Made by a program: the position numbers and the translations under genes. Positions 24,929 through 33,556 of a DNA stretch of 64,000 nt are shown here, piece by piece (position 1 is the stretch's first letter; the number at the start of each line of letters is the position of its first letter). The DNA is from Halorubrum sp. JWXQ-INN 858 (GTDB lineage Archaea; Halobacteriota; Halobacteria; Halobacteriales; Haloferacaceae). The notes beneath the pieces were generated by a model. That model had not been told where the DNA came from. It did no database searches and worked only from the letters and a program-made list of their open reading frames with translations. Where the stretch lies: the NCBI RefSeq assembly GCF_009806985.1, contig NZ_WUAX01000016.1:184976-248975 (forward strand), given 5' to 3'.

Positions 24929-25307
24929 CCGGGGCATAGTTATGAGACGCCAGAACCGCGTCGAACCCGGCCGTACCCGGGCCGTACGCCCTGGATACCG
25001 GAGACAAACGCCCCGAACGCCGGCGGGACCGTCAGGCACCCCCTGAACGCGGCACCGGACGCTTCACGACGCGCCTGAAATGGTCAGTAAGAAGATATAT
25101 TCGTCGTTGAGCGCGATCCATCCGGCATAAATATACTGATAAGAATACAGTAAACAACAAACCGTTCCGAGAAAAATAGGCTGAAACACGGTCTATCAGG
25201 GCCTAAGCCGCCATTTCCGATCCACGGCCCCGGTCGTCGCGTCCTGTCGTTTCTCGCGAACGGTCCACGGGATTTATGTAGGCTGGCTCATATGTGTCTG
25301 ACGAAAC
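24929..25307. other. intergenic region with AT-rich core, divergent promoters
   Basis: No gene is seen in this gap between the divergent DUF1102/PGF and DUF7344 genes. Its centre (about 25080-25200) is markedly AT-rich compared with the surroundings and has several TATA-like words (AGATATATTC, CATAAATATACTG). A promoter for the plus-strand gene is seen at 25269-25279 (GGATTTATGT). The AT-rich core may be a regulatory region or old transferred DNA. Confidence 0.5.
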
Positions 25308-25886
25308 ATGGCGTCGGCACAAGCGGTAAGCGGGGGGCCCTCCGAGCCGACAGTCGAGGTCTCGGAGGACGAGCTGTTCGAGGTGTTGGCGAACCAGCGT
25401 CGACGGTTCGCGGTCCACCTACTGAAACGGGAAGAGGAGTCGATGGAGATCGGGCGGATGGCCGAGCAGATCGCCGCCTGGGAGAACGACGTATCGATGG
25501 CGGAGATCACGGGCACCGAGCGCAAGCGGGTGTACACGGCGCTCCAGCAGTCGCACCTGCCGAAGATGGATCAGGCGGGCGTCGTCGAGTTCAACAAGAG
25601 CCGCGGGGTGATCGCGCCCACCCCCGCGCTCCAGGACGTCGACCTGTACCTCGACGTCGTCGAGGGAAAGGAGATCCCCTGGAGCGAGTACTACCTCGGG
25701 CTCTCCGGCGTCGCGGCCGCGCTCACCGCCGCGGTGTGGATGGGCGCGTGGCCGTTCGTCCTGCTGCCCGACATGGCGTGGACGCTCGCGATCGTCGTCG
25801 CGTTCGCCTTCTCGGCGCTCGCACATCGGTACTACACGCCGGAGATGGAGGTCGGCGCCGACGGCGAGCCGCCGGAGCTCAGGTAG
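25308..25886 (+). CDS. DUF7344-type winged-helix protein with membrane anchor
   Basis: A 192-aa protein. Residues about 22-115 form a winged-helix domain of the DUF7344 type common in haloarchaea (DELFEVLANQRRRFAVHLL, RMAEQIAAWENDV, RKRVYTALQQSHLPKMDQAG and the wing GVVEFNKSRGVI). Two membrane helices follow (about 132-150 and 155-172), so the DNA-binding domain is tethered to the membrane. It faces away from the DUF1102/rhomboid genes and towards two further DUF1102 genes, and is the best local candidate to regulate this surface region. ATG 25308 lies about 35 bp from GATTTATGT. Confidence 0.8.
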   Translation: MASAQAVSGGPSEPTVEVSEDELFEVLANQRRRFAVHLLKREEESMEIGRMAEQIAAWENDVSMAEITGTERKRVYTALQQSHLPKMDQAGVVEFNKSRGVIAPTPALQDVDLYLDVVEGKEIPWSEYYLGLSGVAAALTAAVWMGAWPFVLLPDMAWTLAIVVAFAFSALAHRYYTPEMEVGADGEPPELR

Positions 25887-25944
25887 CCGCAGTGGCGACC
25901 ACGGGACGGGGCGACGGAACCGAGACGACGCCGACGACCGGCGC

Positions 25945-26034
25945 GACGCTGACGATCGAGACGACGCTGACGATCGACGCGACGCTGACGATCGACGCGA
26001 CGCTGACGATCGACGCGACGCTGACGACCCACTG
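25945..26034. repeat. 18-bp minisatellite, 5 copies
   Basis: GACGCTGACGATCGACGC is exact at 25963, 25981 and 25999, with variant copies at 25945 and 26017. It lies 58 bp after the stop of the DUF7344 gene. The rest of the 25887-26220 gap holds a likely promoter (CCATAACTAC, about 26128-26137) and a small GC-rich inverted repeat near 26172-26193 (GAGCCGG...CCGGCTC). Confidence 0.9.
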
Positions 26035-26220
26035 GACCGAGACGACCGGCGGGATCGACCGACGGAGTCGACCCATCGATCGACCCCTTCCGGTCATCAA
26101 GCGATCCCTTCGGCCGCTTCAACGGGCCCATAACTACCCCCGTAGACGACGGACGGGGTACCAAGCGGAGGGTCGAGCCGGACGAGCCGGCTCGGACACC
26201 ATCGCGGGACACGACACCTC

Positions 26221-27054
26221 ATGAAACGACGACACCTCATCCTCCTGTTCGGCGGCGCGAGCTCCGGCGCGTTGAGCGTCGGCACCGGGGCGTTCAGTAG
26301 CGCGGAGGCGAAACGCGGGGTGAGCGTGGGCGTCGCGGACGACGACAGCGCGTTCGTCGGCTACGTGGCGTCGGACCGGACCGTCCCCGAGGACGAGAAC
26401 GACGACGGGACGCTCGACCTCGTGACGGTCACGAACCGGTTCCGGAACGAGATCACGGTCACGGAGGTCGAGCTCGGCGACGGCGACGACGTGCTCGCCG
26501 ACGTCTACTTCCCCGAGGAGGCGTTCGAGACCGGCGGGAAGCGGACGATCACCGCGACGGTCGACGGGATCGACCCCGGCGACACCGTCGACGTCGAGGT
26601 GACGGTGACCGTCGAAGGCGTCGACGCCGGCGTCGCCGCCCGGCTGTTCGGCGACGCGGAGACGCGACGCTTCACGATCACTCGCGAGGCCGCGAGCGTG
26701 GAGGACCCGGCCGTCGAGTTCTTCGGGGCCGGGAACGCGGAGGTCCTCGGCGAGGACCGGACCGAAACGATCGACGTCTACTACACTAGCCCGGGGCAGA
26801 GCGGCGACGGCGGCGTCACGGTCGACGAGGGCGTCGAGATCGAGACGGAGGACAAGCTCCGCGGGCAGCTGAGCGGTGTGAGCGGCAACGGCAACGGCAA
26901 CGGTTCGAACGGCGACACGATCGTCGCCGTCGGGCTGGACGGAACGATATACGTCCACCCGCAGTGGAGCGACGACGAATGCGGCCTCGTCCAGTCCAAC
27001 GAGGGCGGGTTCGGCATCCCGTCGGACGATCCCCCGACCTGCGAAGCCGACTGA
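26221..27054 (+). CDS. DUF1102-like exported protein
   Basis: A 277-aa exported protein. The N-terminus MKRRHLILLFGGASSG has a twin-arginine pair and hydrophobic stretch, ending in the GTGAFSSAEAKR motif typical of haloarchaeal DUF1102 / SipW-type signal peptides. The mature part starts VSVGVADDDSAFVGY and is beta-rich, with acidic loops and Gly/Asn-rich linker (GNGNGNGSNG near residue 220). Near the C-terminus two Cys (DECGL and PTCEAD) could form a disulfide. These proteins are the archaeal relatives of TasA/CalY fibre subunits (AbpA-like), so an extracellular filament role is plausible but inferred. A 12-bp direct repeat ACGACACCTCAT flanks the start codon (26209 and 26228). Confidence 0.75.
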   Translation: MKRRHLILLFGGASSGALSVGTGAFSSAEAKRGVSVGVADDDSAFVGYVASDRTVPEDENDDGTLDLVTVTNRFRNEITVTEVELGDGDDVLADVYFPEEAFETGGKRTITATVDGIDPGDTVDVEVTVTVEGVDAGVAARLFGDAETRRFTITREAASVEDPAVEFFGAGNAEVLGEDRTETIDVYYTSPGQSGDGGVTVDEGVEIETEDKLRGQLSGVSGNGNGNGSNGDTIVAVGLDGTIYVHPQWSDDECGLVQSNEGGFGIPSDDPPTCEAD

Positions 27055-27467
27055 TCCTCACGCGACGACACGCGTCCGGGCGGCGTCCCGGCGGCCTGTG
27101 ACTTCGGTTGTGACCCCGACCGCGAAGCGGCGTCGACGCGCGCGCTCGCTTGGATCGGGACCGATGGTTCCGAGAGTTCAGAGAATCCCTCTTGGGGTTG
27201 TCCCGTGGGTGTCGACCGGCTTCGGCTAGAGACTCGACGGCACCGATCAACGATCCGACGGCCGACGCCCGAGGATCGAGCGCGAGACTCGAGGAAGGCG
27301 GCGTAAATTTCCGCTGAAGGGGCGTCCAGAAGCGGGTTCAGGACGGGACAGAACCGCGTCAGTGATCCCCGGAAGGTCTTCTGGCGACTCATAACGATAC
27401 CGGGTACGTTCCATGGGTGAAGTAAGCGCCGCGACGGAACGCGGGGCACTAACGAGGTAGACAAACC
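27055..27467 (+). other. 413-bp intergenic region, no gene identified
   Basis: No frame here has sensible codon use or length. GC falls gradually towards the right. A CTCATAACG word near 27388-27396 and the sequence CACTAACGAGG near 27448-27458 could act as promoter elements for the next gene; neither is convincing. The stretch may be a decayed copy of a flanking DUF1102 unit, but no direct similarity was recognised. Confidence 0.4.
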
Positions 27468-28040
27468 ATGGAACGACGCAAATTCGTCATCGGAATGGGT
27501 GCATTGGCTACGGGTAGCGCGGCTGCGATCGGTACCGGAGCGAGCTCGATCACGTTCGAGGGTGAACGACAGGCGCAACTGATGGAAGTCGGCGACGACG
27601 ACGCGCTGGTTCGGTTCGTCCCCGGAGACACTGGGGTTGTCCGGTACGATAGCAACGATACCCTCGCGATCGATTTCGAGGACTCCGATGCAGACGGGTT
27701 CAACAAGAACGGAAAGACCGTGTTGGAAAACGCGTTCTACGTCGAGAACCAGTCTGAATTCGATATCGACGTGTGGTTCGGAACGACAGCCTGGCAGGAC
27801 AACGGTCCCGCAGGAGACGTGATCCGAATGGTTGAGAACGGGAACCAGGACAACGACGTCCTATTCCTCGGTACCTACGGTGGATGGAACTATGAGGAGA
27901 CGATCCTCGAACCCGGAGATTCAGTCGGGATCGACATCATCGTGGACACCACTGCATGGCAAAGCGGTGACGTCGTTTCCGATACGGACATCATGCAGGG
28001 CGATATCCGTATCAACGCGAAGTCGGTCTCTGAAGACTAG
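27468..28040 (+). CDS. small DUF1102-like exported protein, atypical codon use
   Basis: A 190-aa exported protein with an N-terminal Tat-like signal: MERRKFVIGMGALATGSAAA contains the RRKF twin-arginine core, followed by IGTGASS and the mature EGERQAQLMEVGDDDALVRF. The mature domain is beta-rich and acidic, with several Trp (VWFGTTAWQDN, YGGWNYEET, DTTAWQSG), a pattern seen in DUF1102 / TasA-like subunits. Codon third positions are noticeably less GC-rich than in neighbouring genes and the flanks are AT-rich, so it may be a recent import. ATG 27468 is favoured by the signal peptide. It may be a major or minor subunit beside the 277-aa paralog. Confidence 0.72.
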   Translation: MERRKFVIGMGALATGSAAAIGTGASSITFEGERQAQLMEVGDDDALVRFVPGDTGVVRYDSNDTLAIDFEDSDADGFNKNGKTVLENAFYVENQSEFDIDVWFGTTAWQDNGPAGDVIRMVENGNQDNDVLFLGTYGGWNYEETILEPGDSVGIDIIVDTTAWQSGDVVSDTDIMQGDIRINAKSVSED

Positions 28041-28260
28041 CTGCTCGAAGGGCTTTATATACTCTGTTTCATTCTATCGTCGACGTATAGATGTATATAT
28101 AAATAGAAGAATCACAATCCGTTCCGGAGCCGATCCTTTATTTCGATCCCGTCCCCACGGCTTTGGTCAGTAGCGATATGTCAATGGTCGAAGCGGCCGA
28201 ACTGGAACACAACTGTCGTTCCAGAACGGGTGCTACTCGAGGAATACCAACTCCCCCGCC

Positions 28261-29223
28261 TCACACTTCCGGCTCGTCCACCGTCGGCACCGCCACTCGA
28301 TCGAGCACGGTCGCGATCACGTCCCGGGTGTCGACGTCGTTGACGGCCGCGTCGGGGGTCAACACGAGCCGGTGTGCGAGCGTCGGCTCGGCGACGCGTT
28401 TCACGTCGTCGGGCGTGACGAACGCCCGGCCGGCGATCACGGCGGCCGCGCGGGCGGTCTCGAAGAGCCGCTGGGTGCCGCGCGGGGAGACGCCGACCGC
28501 GACGCGGCGGTCCTCCCGGGTCGCTCGCGCGATCGACGCCATGTACGTGAGGAGGTCGTCGTCGACGCGGACCGTCTCGGGCACCCGTCGGAGCTCGTCG
28601 ACGGCCGCCGCGTCGAGCACGCGCCCGACGCTCGGGCTGCGCTCGACGCGACCGGCGCGCCGCCGGAGGAGTTCGACCTCGCCGTCGGCGTCCGGGTAGC
28701 CGATCGAGGTCTTGATCGTGAACCGGTCGAGCTGCGCCTCCGGGAGCGGGAACGCCCCCTCGCTCTCGACGGGGTTCTGCGTCGCGATCACGTAAAAGGG
28801 GCTGGGCAGCTGGTGGGTGTCGCCGTCGACGGTCACCTGCCCCTCCTCCATCGCCTCCAGCAGGGCCGCCTGCGTCTTCGGCGGCGCGCGGTTGATCTCG
28901 TCGGCGAGCACGACGTTCGCGAAGATCGGCCCGGGCGCGAACGCGAAGGAGCCGTCCGTCTCGTCGAAGACGTTCGTGCCGGTGACGTCGGCCGGCAGGA
29001 GGTCCGGCGTGAACTGGATCCGGGAGAACTCCAGGCCGAGCGCGGTCGCGAACGAGCGCGCGGAGAGCGTCTTGCCGGTCCCGGGCACGTCCTCCAAGAG
29101 CACGTGCCCGCGCGCCAGGATCCCGAGGGTAACGCGTTCGAGGAACTCGCGGTCGGCGACGACCGCGCCGCCGACCTCGTCCCGCACCCGCGAGCAGGCT
29201 GTCGCCGCGTCGGAGACGTCCAT
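28261..29223 (-). CDS. MoxR family AAA+ ATPase
   Basis: A 320-aa AAA+ ATPase of the MoxR group, chaperone-like ATPases that work with VWA-domain or DUF58 proteins in assembling metalloenzymes or surface complexes. Walker A is EDVPGTGKT, Walker B VVLADEINRAPPK, sensor 1 is VIATQNPVE, the pre-sensor QFTPDLLPADVTGTNVFD motif is characteristic, and the lid domain includes GVSPRGTQRL. ATG 29223 begins the conserved DVSDAATACSRVRDEV helix; the open frame upstream has no similarity. The usual DUF58/transglutaminase partners are not in this window. Two or three imperfect 40-bp repeats of a GACGAAGGGGTGG phrase lie upstream (29309-29390). Confidence 0.9.
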   Translation of the reverse strand: MDVSDAATACSRVRDEVGGAVVADREFLERVTLGILARGHVLLEDVPGTGKTLSARSFATALGLEFSRIQFTPDLLPADVTGTNVFDETDGSFAFAPGPIFANVVLADEINRAPPKTQAALLEAMEEGQVTVDGDTHQLPSPFYVIATQNPVESEGAFPLPEAQLDRFTIKTSIGYPDADGEVELLRRRAGRVERSPSVGRVLDAAAVDELRRVPETVRVDDDLLTYMASIARATREDRRVAVGVSPRGTQRLFETARAAAVIAGRAFVTPDDVKRVAEPTLAHRLVLTPDAAVNDVDTRDVIATVLDRVAVPTVDEPEV

Positions 29224-29454
29224 ACGCGCCCGACGGGCGCGCCGGCCAAAGAGCCATCGGGGAACGGGGGGCCGAGCCACCGGCGGGGAAGACGACGAGG
29301 AGAGGCGGTGATGACGAAGGGGTGGTAGCGGGGGGGAGGACGCAGGGGTGACGACGAAGGGGTGGCGGCGGGGGAGGCGACAACGAGGGGAGCCGGGGGT
29401 GTGCCGGTTTACGATCGAAACCACTAAAGTCGGAAGCCACGAACGTGGAAACGA

Positions 29455-29539
29455 GCCGAGGTAGCCTAGCCTGGCCAAGGCGGCAGATTCGAAATCTGCT
29501 GTCCATTCGGACACGTGAGTTCAAATCTCACCCTCGGCG
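29455..29539 (+). tRNA. tRNA-Ser (anticodon CGA)
   Basis: The acceptor stem pairs GCCGAGG (29455-29461) with CCTCGGC (29532-29538), with discriminator G. The anticodon arm GCAGA-TTCGAAA-TCTGC gives anticodon CGA, reading UCG serine codons. The long variable arm (GTCC-ATTC-GGAC) confirms class II, and the T arm is GTGAG-TTCAAAT-CTCAC. No intron is seen and CCA is not encoded. An upstream CACTAAAGTC (about 29421-29430) may be the TATA region. Confidence 0.95.
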
Positions 29540-29661
29540 CTTCTCCCGCCGCCGCTTCGCCGCCCAGTCGTCGCACCGTTTCCCAGCTGCGCGGTCACCG
29601 CGATCACGCGACCGATCGCCGATGGGCGAACCCTTACGGCACCAGCGTACTGATGGCCGGT

Positions 29662-29856
29662 ATGGAGTTCGAACTCCCGATCGCGGTCGGCCTGCTGCTG
29701 GCGGTCGTCGCCGTCGGCGTCGCCGGTCTCGTCGCCAGCGGCATGATGATACTCGAAACGACCCTGATGATGGTCGCGCCCTCGATGCTGCTCTTCGGTG
29801 CGATCGCGTTCCTCATCGGGATGAAACACGGCGAGTTCCGCGCCACGCGGAGCTGA
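29662..29856 (+). CDS. small two-helix membrane protein
   Basis: A 64-aa membrane protein (MEFELPIAVGLLLAVVAVG... then a second helix ...VAPSMLLFGAIAFLIGM) with a short charged tail KHGEFRATRS. It belongs to a group of short haloarchaeal membrane proteins without known function. The second of two nearby ATGs (29662 rather than 29653) is preferred because a CCCTTACGG box is centred 28 bp upstream. It lies downstream of tRNA-Ser but has this separate promoter. Confidence 0.75.
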   Translation: MEFELPIAVGLLLAVVAVGVAGLVASGMMILETTLMMVAPSMLLFGAIAFLIGMKHGEFRATRS

Positions 29857-29946
29857 TCCGCGCGGGCGATCGGTCGAGCGTTCGTGGTCGTGTGCCGCGT
29901 TCGTGGTCGTTCCCCGTCGCATCGGCCGTCTCGGTTCCGTCGCTCC

Positions 29947-31098
29947 TTACTCCCCGTCCCGTCGCTCCTTACTCCTCGTCCCGTCGCCTTCGGAGTCGGC
30001 GATCTCGGTGAGCGTCTCCGAGCCCACGTCGCTGGCGACCTTGACCCCTACGACTGAGACGACGAGGCCGGCGAGGATGAAAAGTGCCAGCCGTTGACCG
30101 GCGGAGACCGCGACGTTCGCGACGTGGAGGTGGTCGAGCACCGACTCCTGCTCGAGGAAGTACCCGGCGAACCCGCGGACGACGAGCCCCACCGCGAGGA
30201 TGACGAACGGCAGGTTCAGGTACGGCGTTCGGATCCCCTCGTCGCGGATCAGTTCGTCGAGCAGCCGACCGATGGCCGCCGTGAGCCCCGCCACGGCCAG
30301 CCACGGGACGGCAGCGTACACGAACTGCATCGACTCGACGACGACCGGGACGCCGGTCTCGAGCTCGGAGGCCGATAGCGCGCCGAAGAAGAACCCGACG
30401 AGCGTCAGTCCCGCAGCGACGACGTACGTCACCACCGACACCTGTCCGGCGTACAGCGCCTCGCGGACGCGCTCGGGGACGCCCGCGAGGAGCCGATCGA
30501 TCGCCAGTCCTTTATAAAGCAGCGCGGCACCGAGCAGGCCGGCGACGCCGGCGAGCGCCTCCGCGGGCGAGAACCAGTAGAACAGCGCGGGCAACAACAA
30601 CAGCGCGACGCCGAACGGGACCATCACCGTCGACCGGAGCTGTTCGTCCGCGAGGAACTGTTTGAGCAGGTAGTACGTCGACTCGATGTCGTGTGCCTGC
30701 CGGACGACGACCCGGTCCACGGAATCGACCGGAACGCGCGACTCGACGATGGGGATCACGCGTTCGTCCTCCGCGGAATCGACGACGACGATCGCCGAAC
30801 GTGGGTCGTAGCGGTCGACGAGGTCGTCGATCTGGGCGGCGATCGAGCGGTCGGCCCCGATCGGCGAGTCGCTTTCGCCGGAGACGACGGCGACGACCGC
30901 CTCCTCGCGCTCGTCGCGGAGGTCGCGAGCGATCCGCAGGGCTTCGAGCAGACAGTTGACGCTGGCGTCCTCCGGGTCGCCGAGCCCGACGTCCGTCACG
31001 AGCGACCTGACGGCCTCCCACCCGGCGACGGGCATCGGGACGTTCGTGGTCCGTCCGATGGTCCCCGAACGGTCGACACAGATGACCAGCGTCGTCAC
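29947..31098 (-). CDS. DUF373 family membrane protein
   Basis: A 383-aa protein of the archaeal DUF373 family. A cytoplasmic N-terminal domain (about residues 1-150, TLVICVDRSGTIG... with ADRSIAAQIDDLVDRY and DSVDRVVVRQAHDIESTYY) resembles Rossmann-like nucleotide-binding folds; it is followed by six or so membrane helices to residue 360. Function is unknown, although conservation across archaea is broad. The GTG at 31098 lies 27 bp from a GGGTTTTTACCC box and begins the conserved VTTLVICVDRSG strand; the open frame continues upstream with no similarity. It is transcribed away from rtcA. Confidence 0.85.
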   Translation of the reverse strand: MTTLVICVDRSGTIGRTTNVPMPVAGWEAVRSLVTDVGLGDPEDASVNCLLEALRIARDLRDEREEAVVAVVSGESDSPIGADRSIAAQIDDLVDRYDPRSAIVVVDSAEDERVIPIVESRVPVDSVDRVVVRQAHDIESTYYLLKQFLADEQLRSTVMVPFGVALLLLPALFYWFSPAEALAGVAGLLGAALLYKGLAIDRLLAGVPERVREALYAGQVSVVTYVVAAGLTLVGFFFGALSASELETGVPVVVESMQFVYAAVPWLAVAGLTAAIGRLLDELIRDEGIRTPYLNLPFVILAVGLVVRGFAGYFLEQESVLDHLHVANVAVSAGQRLALFILAGLVVSVVGVKVASDVGSETLTEIADSEGDGTRSKERRDGE

Positions 31099-31264
31099 GT
31101 GTGGGCCCACACCGCGCCCGGGTAAAAACCCTCTCGGTCGAACCGCCCCGTCGACAGCCACATGCGTCGGCGGCCCCGACACGACGGCATGAACGAGGCG
31201 ACCGCGACGTGAGCGCGATCGGCGCGTCACGAGGGGTCCACCCGTCGTTACGAGGGGACCACCC

Positions 31265-32410
31265 GTGATCGTGATCGACGGGGGCGACGGCGGCGGCGGC
31301 GTCCTCCGGACGGCCATCGGGCTATCCATCGCGACCGGGATGCCCGTCGAGATCGACGACGTGCGCGGCGATCGGCCGACGTCGGGGCTTAAAGACCAAC
31401 ACGTCGCCTGCGTGACGGCGGCACGGGACGTGGCTGACGCCGAGGTCGAGGGCGGGGCGCGGGGAAGCGACACGGTCACGTTCAGGCCCGGACGCGTGGC
31501 CGGCGGTTCGGTCGCCGTCGACGTCGGCACCGCCGGGAGCGCGACCCTCGTCTGTTCGACCGTGCTTCCGGCGGCCGCGGTCGCCGAGCGGCCCGTGACG
31601 CTCCGCGTCGGCGGCGGCACCGACGTGGCGTGGTCCCCGCCCGCCGACTACTTTTCGGGGGTCACGCTTGCGGCCCTCCGAGCACACGGCGTCGTCGCCG
31701 CGCTCGACGTCCCGAAACGGGGGTTCTATCCGGCCGGCGGCGGGGTCGTTCGGCTCGTCGTCGGCCCGTCGACGCCCGCCCCGATAGCGCTCGCCGGTCG
31801 GCGATCGATCGAACGCGTCCGGGTCGACGCGGTCGCCGCCGCCGACCTCGCGGGGGCCGAGGTAGCCGAGCGGCTCTCGCGGGGCGTGGCGGAGCGACTC
31901 GACGCGGACGATGGGGGCATCGTCGAAACCCACAGCGCTCGCTACGCGGAGACCCGATCGATCGGGGCGGTCGTGGTCGTCGGCGTCGACGGGCGCGTCG
32001 GCGTTGACGAGCACGTCGGTGAGGAGCGTGAGGCGGACGGCGCGGGCGTCGGATCCGGTACCGCCGACGCGCTCCCGATAGCCGGGTTCTCCGCGCTCGG
32101 CGAGCGGGGCGTCCCCGCCGAACGCGTGGCGGGAAACGCCGTCGAGGCGTTCCGCGAGTGGTGCGACGGCCCCGGCGTCGTCGACGCACGCCTCGCCGAC
32201 CAGCTCGTCCCGTTTCTCGCGCTGGCCGGCGGAGCCGTGCGGACCCCGGCCGTGACCGACCACGTCGAAAGCGCCGTGGACGTGGCCCGGGCGTTCGGCT
32301 TCGACGTCTCGATCGACCGATCGGCCGAACCGGGCGACGGGGCCGTCATCCGGGCGGACCCGGAGACGGCCCTCGTCGACACTTACCGGGGAAGCGAACC
32401 CTGCAAGTAG
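31265..32410 (+). CDS. rtcA: RNA 3'-terminal phosphate cyclase
   Basis: A 381-aa RtcA, which uses ATP to convert an RNA 3'-phosphate into a 2',3'-cyclic phosphate. Its signature GDGGGGVLRTAIGLSIATG lies at the N-terminus, with RPTSGLKDQHVACV and the PKRGFYPAGGGVV motif near residue 150. The adenylylated histidine is in TPAVTDHVESAV near residue 335, aligned to the TLHTQTA segment of other cyclases, so the enzyme looks active. The usual length is about 340; the extra residues lie in an acidic insertion near 255. No rtcB is in view. The GTG at 31265 follows a 21-bp two-copy direct repeat (31228-31269), whose second copy ends in the start codon region. Confidence 0.9.
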   Translation: MIVIDGGDGGGGVLRTAIGLSIATGMPVEIDDVRGDRPTSGLKDQHVACVTAARDVADAEVEGGARGSDTVTFRPGRVAGGSVAVDVGTAGSATLVCSTVLPAAAVAERPVTLRVGGGTDVAWSPPADYFSGVTLAALRAHGVVAALDVPKRGFYPAGGGVVRLVVGPSTPAPIALAGRRSIERVRVDAVAAADLAGAEVAERLSRGVAERLDADDGGIVETHSARYAETRSIGAVVVVGVDGRVGVDEHVGEEREADGAGVGSGTADALPIAGFSALGERGVPAERVAGNAVEAFREWCDGPGVVDARLADQLVPFLALAGGAVRTPAVTDHVESAVDVARAFGFDVSIDRSAEPGDGAVIRADPETALVDTYRGSEPCK

Positions 32411-32465
32411 GTCGAGAGGTGGTCCCCGGGACGGGAGCGGTCGGAGCGGCCGTGGTCGTCGCGCC

Positions 32466-33407
32466 TCACCGGAGTTCGACGTCGACGTCCCCGCGGTCGC
32501 CGTCGCCCGTCACGGCGCTCGCGACCCCGCTGCCCGCCGCGAAGGCGACGCGTTCCGCGCCGATCCCGATCCGCTCGGCGAGGCTCTGTGCGGGCATGAA
32601 CTCGCGGATCTCGGGCTCATCGTCGACGAGCGTCGCGAGCCGGTCCTCGACGTCCGCGCGCGTGCCGAGGTCGTCGACGAGCCCGACGTCGGCGGCGTCC
32701 GTCCCGAGGTACACGCGCGCCTCCGTCTCACGGACGTCGTCGGGGTCCATGTCGCGGCCCTCGCTCACCGTCTCGACGAACTGCTCGTAGTAACCGTCGA
32801 TGATCCCCTGTAAGTACTCGCGTTCGTCCTCCTCGATCTCCCGCAGCGGAACGCCCGCGTCCTTGTACTCGCCCGCGGTGAACTGCTCGTAGGAGATCCC
32901 CAGCTTCTCGGCGAGCCCCGCCGCGTTCGGGCGCGACCCGACGACGCCGATGGAGCCGACGAGGCTGGCGTCGTGGGCCCACAGCTCGTCACAGCCGCTC
33001 GCGATCCAGTAGCCGCCGGACGCACAGAGGTCGGTCGCGTACGCGACGGTCGGCCCGTCGAAGTCGGCGGCCGCCCGGCGGATGTCGTCGCTCGGCAACA
33101 CCTCGCCGCCCGGGGTGTTGATCCGAAGCAGCAGCGCCTCGACCGCGTCGTCCTCGTCGGCCTCCTCGATCGACTCGACGACGTGGTCGGCGGTCGACCC
33201 GGTCGCTCCCGACAACGGCGACGTCCGGCGTTGGCGAACGATCGGGCCGGAGACTTCGACCTCGGCGACGTTGTACTCGTCGCCCCCGCCGATCCGGCCG
33301 CGGGTGAGTCGGCCGACGATCCGGCGGCACGCCAGCGTGGCGGTCGCGGTCAACACGACGGCCGCGACGATGGCGGTCCGTCCCTTCGAGCGAGGCTCGC
33401 TGTCCAT
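32466..33407 (-). CDS. sppA: signal peptide peptidase SppA (S49 family)
   Basis: A 313-aa membrane serine protease that digests leftover signal peptides. One N-terminal helix (residues 12-27) anchors the protein. The S49 core has LLLRINTPGGEV, the Ser nucleophile in CASGGYWIAS near residue 130, and the general-base Lys in FTAGEYKDAGVP near residue 183; the pair Ser/Lys is intact. Length fits the short (archaeal/Bacillus) SppA rather than E. coli's tandem form. It is one of several membrane proteases in this window (signal peptidase I, rhomboid). ATG 33407 is the only start that includes the anchor helix. Confidence 0.9.
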   Translation of the reverse strand: MDSEPRSKGRTAIVAAVVLTATATLACRRIVGRLTRGRIGGGDEYNVAEVEVSGPIVRQRRTSPLSGATGSTADHVVESIEEADEDDAVEALLLRINTPGGEVLPSDDIRRAAADFDGPTVAYATDLCASGGYWIASGCDELWAHDASLVGSIGVVGSRPNAAGLAEKLGISYEQFTAGEYKDAGVPLREIEEDEREYLQGIIDGYYEQFVETVSEGRDMDPDDVRETEARVYLGTDAADVGLVDDLGTRADVEDRLATLVDDEPEIREFMPAQSLAERIGIGAERVAFAAGSGVASAVTGDGDRGDVDVELR

Positions 33408-33556
33408 ACCACCGGTTGGCCGGGCTCCCGTTTAAGGTACGGGGCTCCCGGATGCGAGACGGGCGGCACGGGAGTGGGTTCGAGACGTGCGACCGCTCCG
33501 CTAGGGGCTCGAGCGGCGCGTAAAAAACCACACAGCGGTCGTTCGACGGGCTCCGA

